A program made the translations under genes and the position numbers. From Ignelater luminosus (lineage: Eukaryota; Arthropoda; Insecta; Coleoptera; Elateridae): a DNA stretch of 64,000 nt. The stretch lies in contig VTPC01090587.1 in NCBI GenBank assembly GCA_011009095.1, positions 1,112,980 through 1,176,979 of the forward strand, read 5' to 3'. A model generated the notes under the pieces. It ran no database searches and was not told the DNA's origin. It saw nothing but the letters and a program-made list of their open reading frames with translations. Positions 37,149 to 49,652 of the stretch are shown here, in pieces (position 1 is the stretch's first letter; each line of letters opens with the position of its first letter).

Positions 37149-40100
37149 TTATGACGGAGGATTTTGATTATTGTACTGTGGTCTGCCTGCCAATTCTAAA
37201 AGATAACGATCGGGATGATCAAGCCAATCAGCAGCACTTAATTTAACACAACGTTGTCGTTCAGCCTCCTTCACTTCCCATTTTTTAATATCCAATTGGG
37301 CCTCCCTACTTGCTTGATCTCCACAACCCCATACTTCTATGTATTCAAGGCTGTAAGGGATTTTCCGATATTCCATCTACAATAAGTAGTAATTGAGAAA
37401 TAACTAAAATAGTTTTCAAAACAGAAGGTGTCAAACATTTGTTTATTTGTTGAAACACAATTTTGTAATTTTAAATATTTAGATCAAATTAAAATATTAC
37501 ATACATATTCATCCATTTGGCTGTTGAGGTTAATTTCTATCTTACCAGAAATAGTGTCTACTTTTTCATTTTAAATAGCACTCTGTATACAGTGCAAATA
37601 CCAGCTGTGGAACATTCTAAACCAAAGATTCTCTGTGCATCTTAAGCTAAAATCCTTTGAAATGCTGGTCTTCTATTTTAAGTGTGCATATTCTGATACA
37701 TAATAATCAGGCTGCAGATCCCCATAAACACTAGGTACAGAGCCAGCTGCATCAACATTGAATTAAGTGATGTTCGTTCCACCTGTCAACTGGTCTCCTA
37801 TACAAGTACAACCCAGGTAATTCCCTGCTAACATTTTGTTCATACGTACTGTCTTATTACTGGCTGGCCAGTTAAGGATGCCTCCAGTGCTTATGGGGTT
37901 TCTTAGCCTGGTAATAATAAACAGGTGAGGCGATCATTAAAATTATGTTTTCATCAGTAATTTTCCTTAATTGCTAGGTATGTTTTTTACAACATTTTCT
38001 AATTCTCCTTAAAACATACTTTACAATAGAGCATTTTCATTAAAAAAAATTTAAAGAAAATTCTTAAAGATTAAGTTACAAATTAAATACATTAATCTAT
38101 TTACAGAAATAAATTTCAAATAAAAATGAACAGTTTAATGGTAATTCAAGAAAACAAATAAGCACATTTGTAAAGAAATGAACACAAGTTTCAATACTGA
38201 TAATAAAATTAAGGTGTTGCTATTTGAAACAAATGAGAAAACATCAAATGTTTTCTTAAATGTAATAAAAGCTAGACTGCTATTTTGTAATTATATTAAC
38301 AAGCCAGTGATTAAAGTTTGTAATAGAAAAAAGAGCAACTATTCTCGTTAGTCATTTTAGCATGCTTGAAGGAGATATTTAAAAAGAATATTATGTAATC
38401 TAAGGCATATTGGTTTTAATAAATGGCAAAGTGTTACACATCATTAGAAAGGTAATTCAAGGTAAAATTATATGATCAAATAATAACATATAGGGTAATT
38501 TGAAAATAAACAATTAAACAACTTCTGGTAAGGCTAGAAGTAATCTTCAACATTCAAATGGATCAAGATGTGCCTAACATAATGCAATATAATTATTTAA
38601 AATTTCAAAGCTTCTTTTCAAATTCATTTTCCTTTGGCACCCTGTATATTACAAACCTTTTCAAAACCAGCATTAATTGAAAGGATTGGGCTACGTGGAT
38701 CTTTACCTACTCGTAAACCTTGTGGGTAGCCACGTATAGTAGTGTTCAGGTACAGCATTTTTGAACCCTTCTCCAACATTAGAAATCTACAATAAAATGT
38801 AAACATGTAGAATCTAGTTATATAGTACAAATCATATTTTAAGGAATCTTGCACGACATAATTTAACATACTTGAGTATGTATGTGTAGCTTTTGCATTT
38901 TTGTGAGAAAGAGTATGAAGAAGAAATTATATGATAGTGAGTAGTAATTGTTGAGGTTAGGATAAACTAGTAAAATACTAGGCTTCAAGTTCAATGCAAT
39001 ATTTGGCACATTAAAGATCTCAACTGAACACTGGAACTACTCTTAGTTATGCAAAATTCTCATGTGAGTGATGTGAAGAGAACTTTTGCAGTTTCTAGAT
39101 ATAAACAGTTACATGGAAGAATGACATAAGTGCCAAAATATTAGAATCCAAGTATCTGGTATCATTAGAGTGCTGAGCTTAAGTTGCATAAATCTATGCA
39201 GACAACATAAATTCCATAAAATCGAAAATTTGATATTTATGTTGCATTAAGTGCTATTCATAGATATTTTAACTTTTATATTGTGTTGGTATTAAATTTA
39301 TAATAAAAGTAGAAAAATCTATTGTTTTTATTGTATCAGAAATTCATCATGCTGACTGTGATGCACCAAAAGATGTCGTACTGACATAAGTGACCAATTA
39401 GTTTTTCTCAAACAATTCCTACCATTTCTTACACAGTTTCAGGAATTTTGTTTGAGAAGTGTTAACTTCACAGCTAATGCAATAATATACATTGAGAATG
39501 TTAACAAATTAGTAACATTATAAAAAACTATTTTAGGTCTCCTGTAAAATTATCTTCATCACGCTTGTGTCATTCTTGTGTGTAACCATCAATATTATTA
39601 GGCTAATGATCATAGCAGTCAATAAACAGCAAGCGAGCTATTTAATACATTTTTGAATAGAATACAATGTAGCTAACTGAGATATGTAAACATGTTCATC
39701 ATAATGCATTGCACTCTTTACAATAATAATAAAAATCTGCTAGTGATTCCTCTTTTCACAAGCTTTTAAATAACTCTACTAACAAAACATTAGAGAGAAT
39801 TCAAATTACAAAGGTTTAACAATTGTATGTAAATGTTGATAATAAAACTGGGCCCAAAAAGATAACAACATTGTATTTTTTCATTTTCATAAAATTCAAC
39901 ATTTAGTGAGAAATTAACATTTAGGCTGTTTACTGCAAAATTATTTGTTTAAATCGATTCCAATCAAATTCACAACTTTAAACAAGAATCATATTTCAGT
40001 CAGATTAGCTAGATTACGAGAACTTAACCAGTAATCTTATGTAGATTTTGTTTGTGTTTCCTACTCAGTTTTGTTTGTATGTTTTCTTGGTTCACCATCA

Positions 40101-43100
40101 CACATCACTTTAGTTCAGTTTAGATAAGTAACAATCTCAAAACATAACTTATACGTTACCACCTCATTATTCTGAACAAAACTTACTTTGGATACAATTG
40201 AAAAAGAATTGCATCTTCTCCACCCCAGTACAAATGTGATTCCTTCCATTCATTTGGACAACCTATACAAAATATTGATCCTCCATCAACTTTCAGCAAA
40301 CATAAAGTGGCACCTTTGTATGCTAAAACATGGTGCATAAATCTGTTTGCACCTAAACCCATTTCTTCCGAATCATAAAGATTTACCCAATGTGATGGCA
40401 CAGCACATAATAGTTTCATTAAGAAGGCTTGACTTGATAAACCTGTTATTATAAATAAATTAATATTCTTTAAGATTAATATCAAATAATTATCACTCAC
40501 CAACACCACTATTATTAGGTGAATGAGCTCTTTGAGGGCGAGAATAAAGAGGTGGAAGTGCACCTGCTAATAACCACGACATACTCATTTGTAGTAAATG
40601 GGGATGGACATGTTTGCCTTGACTAAATGGCGGAGGTTGTTCCAATACAGGTGTTGCCAATTCTAAACCTGAATTGAATTATATTAAATTACTAATCCTA
40701 TAGGTTATACCTTAGAAACACATCAATAGTAGTGATGCAACTGGTGATTCCACTATATAGGATTCTTATAGGCCGAATAGTAGGATAACCAAATAGCCTA
40801 TACTAATTCTATGGGACCAGATAATCCAGTTGCATCTCTGATAAATACCTTTCTGACAAACAGATGCTAGTTCCATAATAATTAAAAATGATCTTATAAA
40901 AATAGTAATAATAAAATAAAAGAGTAGGGAAAGTATAAAATGCATATTTTTTGATTATTCATTTAGAAATGCATAAGTATGGATTTAAAGATTTTATTAC
41001 CTCACAAAATGATAAATTATGTTCTCATAAGAATAAAATTTTATCAAATTATACAGTTTTTAATGCCTTTTGTAAAACAGTTAAAAAAATGGAGCTTACA
41101 CCTTTTTGTCGCTGGAAATTGTAAAATAATTCAATATGTAAGATAATTATACCTTCATCAGTTTTTCCTACCTCAAGACCTATAATAAAAAATGTCATTA
41201 AGGAAAAATTAAGTTCTCTTTAGCAAATTGAATGCATTTCTAGCATACGGTAACATCCTATCAACTTATGCAAGGATATAATAGTATGTCTTTTTTTATA
41301 TTTTTTTCATTAACATGGAATATGTTCAGATATAATTACATTTCAAAAGCGCAAATTGTCTACCACCTTCAAAATACTTGTGACTCAAAGTTTAGCACCT
41401 TATTTGATGGATAATACAAATCTACTTTTCTTCATCTTAAAAAAAAAAAAAAAATGAATTAGTATCCAACATTCACTGCTCTTACTCTAGCAGTGAGTGC
41501 TAAGAGGCATTTCTTCCGAGAAATATATGTAATATGATTTGAGTTGGGTAGGTAAAGAAGGAAGAAACTCTGGAAAAAGCTGTCTGCTTTGTACCTTGCA
41601 GTGAGTATTACATTTTTAATTTTAATATGGATCATTGTGTACATTTTTCACCTACTTTGCATTTATATTAAAAAAAAAATACTAATAATACTTGGAAAAT
41701 GTCTGCATTTTGCAAGAAAATAAGAAGCCTACTAATATTTTAAAATCTTATTCACTTAGAAAAGTCAAGAAATGTGTTAAATATACAGTAATACCCTGAA
41801 CTTATGCGATAGGTGGGACCAAGCAATAACCATGTAAGTGGAATTCACATAAGTTGGGGTACAATTTTGCAAATAAATACACACAAATTATGTTTAATTG
41901 GAACCGGAGACTAAAGAAAACAATAATTTAGAAGAAAAATATGTAATAAAATCTTAGATAATACAACAAATTATATTATTATGAATTGCAAAAACGTAAA
42001 CCGAAGTTATTTTGACGTAGGTTTCATAAAATCTAACAAAGTCGTCTGACGGATCAAAGATTTTTTGAGTTGATGTCTATGTTTTCCAAAATTTNNNNNN
42101 NNNNNNNNNNNNNNNNNNNNNNNNNNNNNNNNNNNNNNNNNNNNNNNNNNNNNNNNNNNNNNNNNNNNNNNNNNNNNNNNNNNNNNNNNNNNNNNNNNNN
42201 NNNNNNNNNNNNNNNNNNNNNNNNNNNNNNNNNNNNNNNNNNNNNNNNNNNNNNNNNNNNNNNNNNNNNNNNNNNNNNNNNNNNNNNNNNNNNNNNNNNN
42301 NNNNNNNNNNNNNNNNNNNNNNNNNNNNNNNNNNNNNNNNNNNNNNNNNNNNNNNNNNNNNNNNNNNNNNNNNNNNNNNNNNNNNNNNNNNNNNNNNNNN
42401 NNNNNNNNNNNNNNNNNNNNNNNNNNNNNNNNNNNNNNNNNNNNNNNNNNNNNNNNNNNNNNNNNNNNNNNNNNNNNNNNNNNNNNNNNNNNNNAGTAAC
42501 TTTTCTGCAGTAATATAACTGAAGAAGCCTTATACAGCTTTATTTTATAGACCCCTGGTTGCATAAAGTGTTCTTAACTGTGTTGTCAAGTTAAGAAAAT
42601 GAGAATTCAGAATTCTCTAACCAGATCACTAGATTCTAAATTTAACATCACTTTATGCAACCACAGGAGAGTGCATTCATCATGTGACTGCTTTGATGGG
42701 TACACAACTACAAAAGTACATAACCTCACATTCTAATTGTATTTCATATGGTTTATTATTATTATAGTTATTAATAACATGTAATCTTTAAAAAATTCAT
42801 TATTTTAAGGTGGTTTAAATCATTTTTAAATTATATCAGACTTACGTGAATGTTTTGTTGTTTTGGAAGGTGAATTGAAGACCGATATTTACAAAAACGT
42901 TTCGATAATAAGTGGATGTGAATTATGAACTTTTATGTTAACATATATGCAATCATCTAACTTTAATCATTCGAGTAAAAGCATGGAAAATCTCCCTATT
43001 ATCATTTTTATTATTTTGATGTTTGAATTATCTCAAATGTGTAAAAAGCCCATACACAAATTATAAAATCCTCCAATGCATATGCAGAATGTTTTTGCTT

Positions 43101-45895
43101 GCTAAGGCCATAGCAATTTTAACATGGGAGAAATTTATTAGGATCAGAGTTTGCTTGCATTTACTATTAGTATTAAGAATAATGTAAAATGACATTTCAG
43201 AAAACAAAACAACTGTTTTTCATTAAGTGTCAAACAATCATGTTTATTCAATAATTATTTATTGTAAGAGTGTTTTAGACAGCGTTTCATCCACGCAAGA
43301 ACACAGTTCAAGCATTTAATTTTCTTAAGTGGATAAAATGCGACTAAAACAGGAATGCAATATGTTTTATCTACAATCACAAAAACTGTGCCAGATGTTA
43401 TGATTTCCAAAAATGTCCAGAAAAAGATGTGCATCAGTGACAACTAAGTCAAAACAACAAACGGGGATCTGTGTGTTACTTTAAATATAAATGTTAATTT
43501 TCCACTAGTGGATAAAATATTAGTTAAAACGGTTCATAAGTGTGGATAAAAATCCAATTATAAGTTGATTGTGGATAAATATTGTTTTATTTTCTAAAAT
43601 GTCATTTTACATTAGTCTTAATGCTTATAGTAGATGTAAGCAAACTCTGATCCTAATAAATCTTTCCCATGTTAAAATTACTATGGTCCTAATAAGCAAA
43701 AACACCTGGTATGTTATTATCATGTATTGGTGGAAATCTATGAAAGTGGCAAGTTTTTCTTTTGTACTACTAGTTAGTACCACACTTAACAATGGCACAA
43801 AATCGAGGTGTTTTTTAATGAATTACATAGCCAGAAAACATAACTTGTTTTACACAGGCTTTTATGGTAAACATTTGATTGCTAACCACAGCTGATTTGA
43901 AGTCACATGAATGAATTCTATAAAATATGACCAAAAATAATTATTTTCACGAGGTGTGGCTACAAAAAAGCAATCTCTTTAATTATTTTGTACAGTAATA
44001 AAACAAAAAGCAAATTCTATTCTCTTGACAACTATTAATTTTTGTATTTGCATTAAAACAACAAGTTTTAATAGTATAAAATTTCTAATACAGTCCTAAA
44101 TGAAGCTGTCAATGCCCAGAAAATGATGGGTAGATGCATAATTCATTTGAAAGCATGTTTAATAAACTCTTGTGAAAATAAGATTAGCAGTAATTTTTAT
44201 TTTGAGGTTAGATTTTAAGTGGAAGTTCTACTAGGTTGGTGCAGACCAAACAGAATTATACACGAATTTGTTTATTTCAATATAAGTAAAGATGAGCCTT
44301 TCGAATTTCTTAGCAGCCCCTGATGAAAATAATATTTTTGATTATACTCTATTATTCAAACCTAATAACCTACATAAATAAACAACAACAAAACAGTTTA
44401 ATTGGATCGACATTCATTATGAAGCATTTATGCATTATTTGGCAGTTGCAACTTATCAAGTATAACTTAAAATGTATCTGCATGAATAATAGTGAACTTG
44501 CACCAGATGCAACAACCAATACAATGGCTTTTATTAAGCTTCTATAGCACAAATGTGATTTCTATAAACAATAAACATTAATTCATTAGCAACAAAATAT
44601 ATTACAAAAAAAGTTAAATATATTAGAACAGTGTAATTGATATTAAGATTGTAAATTACATAAGATACTACTGAAGAAGTACTGGATAATTATTAATAGT
44701 AATTTTTTTATTTAGTTTGGTGTGCTCATGGAATTTAAGTAAGCATTACGATAAGATGGTCTTATCAACTATTTTGTCATCTTTTAATTATTAGCTACGT
44801 ATTTATCACATTTTAAATTGCTGACGCACTAGTTCTCTCAAACAATGAATAAGAAAAATTAAACATTTCTAAACAATAAAATATTTATTTTCATCACAAT
44901 TAAATTAAAAATAATTTATTTACCTGCAGCCAGATGAGGTTCATCTGTTTCTAAAGTCCTATAAGAAGTAGCTAAAGCATGCACAGCATATCTATGTAAT
45001 GTGAGTAACAGCCTAGGGCAATTCGTTTCAATCCAATGTGCTACATACTGGCACGACAATGATTTCTTTGAATGAAAGCAACTGTCAGTGACTGCTGTTA
45101 GTGTTTTGTTTATGGCAAGACACATTTGTGGTCCTTCAGAATAATGATCCATTGCTACATGATAGGTACACATAAGAAGTAATCTCAAGTCATCTGGAGT
45201 TAAATTGTCACCATCACTTGAAAACATTCGTACGAGAATATTTCGAACAGTTTCATCATCCAAAACCTTAATTCAATAAAAATGTTCAAATAACTTGACT
45301 TGAATTTTGTCTAACTTACAGCTAGAAATTTTTCACATTGTTGTTTGAATTGGGATGTACTCATGTAACTTGTTTTTGATTTGGAGAGACTATGTAGATA
45401 GTTATATAATTTTTCTGAGAATGATGGATATCGTGGAAATAAATATTTCTAAAATTAAATCATCTCTATTATATTGTACCACCACATCTCAGTAAGTTAC
45501 TTACCGTGAATACTGATAAAGTTATCCCGTTAACACCTTCATATTCTTGAGATTTGTTTGCTAAAATCTAAAATTAAATTTAAAAATTTAAATTTGGCGC
45601 CGTTAATTAATGAAAACAAACTAAAACATCTTTAAAATCTACTAACAGATAATCAAAAAATACAATATCGATAAAATGCTTTCCTCCTATTTTGCCGATA
45701 AGATAATCCTTTTTTAATAAAACATACCTTGGCAAGTTTTTCTACAGGTAACAAATTTAAAGGCCTTTCTTGAATATCTGATGCCGATGGTGTTCTTGAG
45801 ATATCTTTACGGGAACTGTTATTGGAACCAGTTGTAGATGACGGGGCTGATTCTTCAACTTTGCGTTTATTCCCGTGTGAATGATGGTTTCCCAT
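37149..45895 (-). CDS. TLDc-domain protein, MEAK7/TLDC1-like
   Basis: In mammals MEAK7 is a myristoylated lysosomal protein that promotes mTOR signalling. Eight exons: 45728-45895, 45505-45567, 45320-45448, 44924-45266, 40501-40668, 40187-40442, 38657-38786 and 37149-37376. All joins are GT-AG with matching phase and give 494 residues (human MEAK7: 456). The start MGNHHSHGNKR has Gly2 and fits an N-myristoylation signal. A Ser/Thr-rich linker (PSSTTGSNNSSRKD) and a helical middle region follow. The TLDc domain covers about residues 292-470 (HHVLAYKGATLCLLKVDGGS, NEWKESHLYWGGEDAILFQL, YLNTTIRGYPQGLRVGKDP, YIEVWGCGD). A Trp/Pro-rich tail closes the protein. Intron 4 (40669-44923) holds repeats and a 400-N gap. 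TLDc identity is firm; orthology to MEAK7 rests on domain order and Gly2. Confidence 0.9.
37377..38656. other. MEAK7-like intron 7
   Basis: Donor GTTTGT after exon 7 and acceptor TTGTAG before the last exon. No other feature is seen. Confidence 0.7.
38787..40186. other. MEAK7-like intron 6
   Basis: A 1.4 kb AT-rich intron with donor GTAAGT and acceptor TTGTAG. No other feature is seen. Confidence 0.7.
41786..42094 (-). mobile_element. Pogo-like transposon, C-terminal end, cut by the gap
   Basis: TA, then CAGTAATACCCTGAACTTAT, is a pogo/Tigger-type terminus. Downstream, a minus-strand frame enters from the gap and ends at 42007 with GKHRHQLKKSLIRQTTLLDF and then MKPTSK. Its QTTLLDFM resembles the PCNA-interacting motif (Q-x-x-L-x-x-F-F/M) known at the C-terminus of pogo transposases. 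The catalytic core would lie in or beyond the N gap. The other terminus is not found on the right side. Confidence 0.6.
42095..42494. other. Assembly gap of 400 N
   Basis: Exactly 400 undetermined bases, inside MEAK7-like intron 4 and inside the pogo-like remnant. Frames with long runs of X across it are meaningless. Confidence 1.
42554..42667. mobile_element. Hairpin MITE, about 115 bp
   Basis: CTGGTTGCATAAAGTG at the left end is matched inverted by CACTTTATGCAACCACAG at the right end. The centre also contains paired GAATTC motifs. It is non-coding; the target duplication is unclear. Confidence 0.7.
43088..43706. mobile_element. Inverted-repeat element, arms about 110 bp
   Basis: The arm at 43088-43198 (ATTTTAACATGGGAGAAATT, AGGATCAGAGTTTGCTTGCA) recurs inverted at 43599-43706 with modest divergence. 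The loop of 400 bp has a 62-codon minus-strand frame (43255-43443) with a Cys-rich end (IKCLNCVLAWMKRCLKH). I cannot assign it to a family. Confidence 0.75.
43707..44923. other. MEAK7-like intron 4, remaining part
   Basis: AT-rich. AGGTTGGTGCAGACCAAA near 44234 resembles the tip of some mariner TIRs but has no partner. No other feature is seen. Confidence 0.4.
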
Positions 45896-46043
45896 TGTAG
45901 ATGAATTAAAGCCACATTTTTTACTAGTTGTGATTTGCGTAGGCGATTACGCACTACAATTGGAAATCTTGAAAATCCTATGTTGGTAGCAGTGTTGCCA
46001 TCAAAAAAATACTGGCAGAGGTGTTGCATGCAGAGCTATTATA
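45896..46043 (-). promoter_or_regulatory. Upstream region of the MEAK7-like gene
   Basis: The first coding exon opens here, and the promoter and 5' UTR must lie in this interval or slightly beyond. An upstream in-frame ATG is not evident and no core promoter motif stands out. The transposon-like DNA starting at 46044 sets a practical limit. Confidence 0.35.
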
Positions 46044-46600
46044 CAGTGACCGCCAAAAGTTTGAAAAAATTGAGATTTTTTTAATTTTTGAGCACCAAGA
46101 TCTTAATACCTAACTAGAATAGCAGACGCTGAAAATAGAATACATACGCATACATAAAGCAAAAATGGCACAAACAGATCTGGTACCCTTATCATGGCCG
46201 ATGTGAGTATAACCGGTAAAATCAAAGACATCTTTTACAATTTACATATGTCATGGGTTAGAAACATTGGTTCTTCTTTTTATTTAAAAAGTGTTACTTT
46301 AATTAATTTTAATAAACCCGCAAAATGCTAGTATTTCTTGTTCAGCTTTTTGTTGTCTTAAGAATTTTTATATCTAGACATTAAACACTATTTCATTTTC
46401 TTTCGCAGTCACTAAAAACATGACTGAGACTACAATATTTACAAATTCAACAATATTTAGAACAAAAACTTTAGAAAATTGCAAAAATTGGTCAACACCT
46501 ACAGTATCCTCAATATGACGCAAAATGGTCATAGCGAGAAATATACATACGCTCTAGTTACTATCAAGATCTCAGCGTTTACAATCTAAAGATATTTCAA
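46044..46600. mobile_element. Tc1-like terminus, partner not found
   Basis: TA followed by CAGTGACCGCCAAAAGTTTG matches the style of insect Tc1-like ends. No transposase and no inverted partner are visible to the right. The right border given is only where the next element begins. Confidence 0.4.
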
Positions 46601-46604
46601 AATG

Positions 46605-46966
46605 TAAAGAGCCACGTTATTGACGTCATCTGCGTAGCAGAAAAAATTTCGCTAAAAGGTAGTGACGTTTCGAACGAATTTTGTATTATTGAATTGAAAC
46701 AATTTATTGAAAAAATAAATTATTTTTCTACTTGTTAAAATATTAAAGCAGAATCTAAAGTTCTTAGTTCTCAAAAGAACTGTTTTTTATATGGAAATTA
46801 TAAAATAATCCAAAGATAAACCAAACACGAATGAACGGAATGAACGGAATGAACACAATATTTGCACGAACGCCTGTGAAGTAAATTAACATACACTTTG
46901 GGTTAAAATAGACTCGGCCTGGACGATTTTAGTTCTATTGCGCAGGGACGCCACAGTGGCTCTTTA
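46605..46966. mobile_element. Putative MITE with 11-bp inverted ends
   Basis: TAAAGAGCCAC at 46605-46615 is matched inverted at 46956-46966. Internal sequence is non-coding and more GC-rich near the right end. No target duplication was confirmed. Confidence 0.4.
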
Positions 46967-47184
46967 GATTTTAATTAAACTTTACCATTATCAAGTACCA
47001 AAAATTATCAATATCTTCAAGAATATAGATGGTTATGATGAAATCTTATTAAAACGTAAAAAAGACGTCTTTATTTTTATTTTTACATAACATTAGAGAA
47101 ATTAAACAGAAGTTTTCCCATTAACGGGATTCCCACACTTTACAATAAAAAATAATTACATTTTGCACACCTAGGGCGGAAATT

Positions 47185-47475
47185 AATATAATAATAATAA
47201 TAATATTCCCGGCCGAGCCCTGAAATTTTTCACGCAGAAAAAATCTGAAAAAAATGCCATCCTCTTGGAGGGATGTAAAAAGTAATGGATCCCGTGTGAC
47301 TACGATGAGTTGCACGTTAAAAATACCTACCGGGGTTGGAAAACCTCGGATTCGCCTAAATTTTAGTTGGCGGCGAAATGACCATAGTAGTTGAAGCCAC
47401 GAAAGTCCAAGGGAACCGCGACCTAAAACCTCAGTCACATAATAACAATAACAACAACAATAATAATAATACTTA
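47185..47475. mobile_element. Short retroposon-like unit between AAT microsatellites
   Basis: A GC-richer stretch of about 230 bp (CCCGGCCGAGCCCTGAAATT to ACCGCGACCTAAAACCTCAG) is bordered by (AAT)n on the left (47189-47206) and (TAACAA/AAT)n on the right (47442-47471). This is typical of retroposons with TAA-type tails, as in I-clade LINEs or their SINEs, probably in plus orientation. No protein is encoded; the minus frame 47121-47438 is chance. Confidence 0.5.
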
Positions 47476-47882
47476 TTTTATGGATGGTTTTAGATAAAGA
47501 TTAATTGATTTCTGTTTCCAAGAATTATTAGATTCTTGATTCTCCAGCTTATAAGATTATTCTTCGATTTTCATGTATTTAATACTAAAGCTCTTTCAAA
47601 GTTGTCAGCGTTTTGCCATAATTTTCAATTTCTCGGCATTATACATTTGTAAAGATTCAAATCTTTCTAGGAATAGATAGAAATTAGTAAAAGTGTATGT
47701 AAATTTGTTGTAGACGCAAATAAAAGAATCAAAAATAAAAATCTTTTCCATTTAGAACGAACTTTTTGGCGGCCACTGGATATACCGCCACGGCGACGGC
47801 GCAGAGCCACAGATTTTATCAAATACAGGTTAGAGTCCCTTACACGTACAGTTGGTTTCAACAAAAATAAGAAGTAAAATGT
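47476..47882. other. Intergenic, no feature seen
   Basis: AT-rich, with a short GC-rich patch near 47771-47810 (GGCGGCCACTGGATATACCG) of unknown meaning. Confidence 0.4.
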
Positions 47883-47890
47883 CTCATAAT

Positions 47891-49644
47891 CAGGGACTAG
47901 AACACTTTTGAAATAAGGGTTACGGTTCCGGTTTCGGTTCTACTTCCTTTAAAAATATGGGTTTAGGTTCCGGTTTCGGTTCTATGTGATTTAAAAATAA
48001 AGGTTCTGGTTCTGGTTCCAGAATTTTTTTGGGTTCCATAAGGATTCAAATAAAAAAACATGTTAAATTGCAAAACTAAAATTTTGAAACTCTTTTAGCA
48101 TACAGTATATACCAATTTCGATGCTCACTATTGGAATCTCGGAAATTGTAAGAGATACAAAGTCAGTTAAATTAGAAAAGTTTTGGCTATTTTGGAGATC
48201 AGTTTACTTATGCTTTTGTTTTTTCAAAAAAGTTCACGGCTTACTAGATATTTGCTAAAAACGAAAATATTTATTTTCTTTTCTTTTCTTTCTTTATCTC
48301 AGAACGAGCAAAGATAGAAAAGAACAGCAAAGAGGGTGTTTTAGAGAATTTACTTCTAAACACAAAAAAATTATTTTCGCAACTGTCTTGTTTTATTTCG
48401 GCGGTAGAACGTAAATCCAAATTTTTTCTAATGGAACGACTACTTGATTTCCATATTACTGAACTGCACGCCTTAAATGCTTTTCAGTGATACATGGTTT
48501 GACATAGCTATTCATTTGTTTTACCGAGTTATCAAGTGAAAAAAAACTTTTCATCATAGTGTGCCATGACATCTAACACACAAAGTCGTCGAGTTTTATC
48601 AAAGCGATTCATTTGTTATGCAAAAATTGCTAAAACGAAATGAATACGCTTTTATGGAGCATTAGATGCTTAGTTGATGCTATCTGTGAATGCTCAGTAA
48701 AGTATCCAAAAAGCGTCTTTTGTTTTGTTTTAACAATTGTTACATAACAAATGTAATTTAGCTGACAAAAACCAATGATTTTCATATGTTTAAAGTCATG
48801 GCACAGTAAGTGCGAAATGCTGTTTATTTAAAAAAAATAAGATAATTTCGTTTTTAGCAAATATCTAGTAAGCCGTAAACTTTTTTGAAATACAAAAGCA
48901 TAAGTAAAATAGCCGAAACTTTTCTAGTTTAACCGACTTCGCATCTCTTACAATTTCCGAGATCCCAATAGTGAGCATCGAAATTGGGACACACTGTATA
49001 TTAAAACAGATTATTATACATTGGAGAACCAAGATTACATAATTCAAATTTTTGTTGCAACAGTCACTAATTTCAACGTTAGGTGCAATTTTTAAATAGG
49101 ATAATCATAGTCTCATTTATTATTTTCAAAATTTTGGTTTTTCCAGTTTTGTTTTACAGTTACTTCCAAATTTGAATTGAGGTATTTTGAATGGAGTGAG
49201 ACAGTAATACAAAAAGAATACCAAGCAAGCAAGATCCTACAAAGGGAGAAAATTAGACTTTCAATAATTATCAAATAAGATTGTTCAAATTCAAAACATG
49301 TGCATGATGTCGGATATCACTGAGAACATGTGACAATTAATGCAATAAATTTAACTAAATCATCAGATTTGCAAAAAAAAGACAAAATTTAGAAACCTGA
49401 TGAATCAGTGCACTCGTAGTAAGTGTAAGGTAAAATAATACATCATTAAGTAGTAACTACTACACCGCAAACACCAAATAGCAAATTTTATAAAGGAATA
49501 AAACAATGAGTTATGGAACCGAAAAGAACCGGTTCCTACTGCAAATAGTTAGGGTTCCGGTTCCGGTTCTAAATTTGACAGTGACCACAATTAAGCTTCC
49601 GATTTCAGTTCCGGTTCCGGTACCGATTCCGGTTCTAGTCCCTG
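47891..49644. mobile_element. hAT-type non-autonomous element with GGTTCC subterminal repeats
   Basis: The ends CAGGGACTAGAAC and the inverse GTTCTAGTCCCTG are flanked by an exact 8-bp duplication CTCATAAT (47883-47890 and 49645-49652). Both subterminal regions (about 47925-48040 and 49500-49635) are packed with GGTTCCGGTT(C/T)-type repeats, as expected for transposase-binding arrays in hAT elements. No transposase is present. A foldback element (48103-48996) is nested inside, leaving an original length of about 860 bp. Confidence 0.92.
48103..48996. mobile_element. Foldback element nested in the hAT element
   Basis: TA flanks lie at 48101-48102 and 48997-48998. The inverted arms are about 160 bp (48103-48270 and about 48835-48996), including CGATGCTCACTATTGG and GCTTACTAGATATTTGCTAA and their complements. 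The subterminal block TAAGAGATACAAAGTCAGTT is shared with the elements at 27037, 28001 and 51530. The left tip has diverged (CAGTATATACC against CAGTGTGTCCC). No coding remnant is recognised. Confidence 0.85.
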
Positions 49645-49652
49645 CTCATAAT

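Noticed and set aside
42007..42564. 185- and 147-codon frames over the N run
   Set aside because: Most of each frame is undetermined sequence. Only the last residues before 42007 are real, and they are reported as the pogo-like remnant.
44234..44260. AGGTTGGTGCAGACCAAA as a mariner end
   Set aside because: A single short match with no partner and no transposase; chance similarity is likely.
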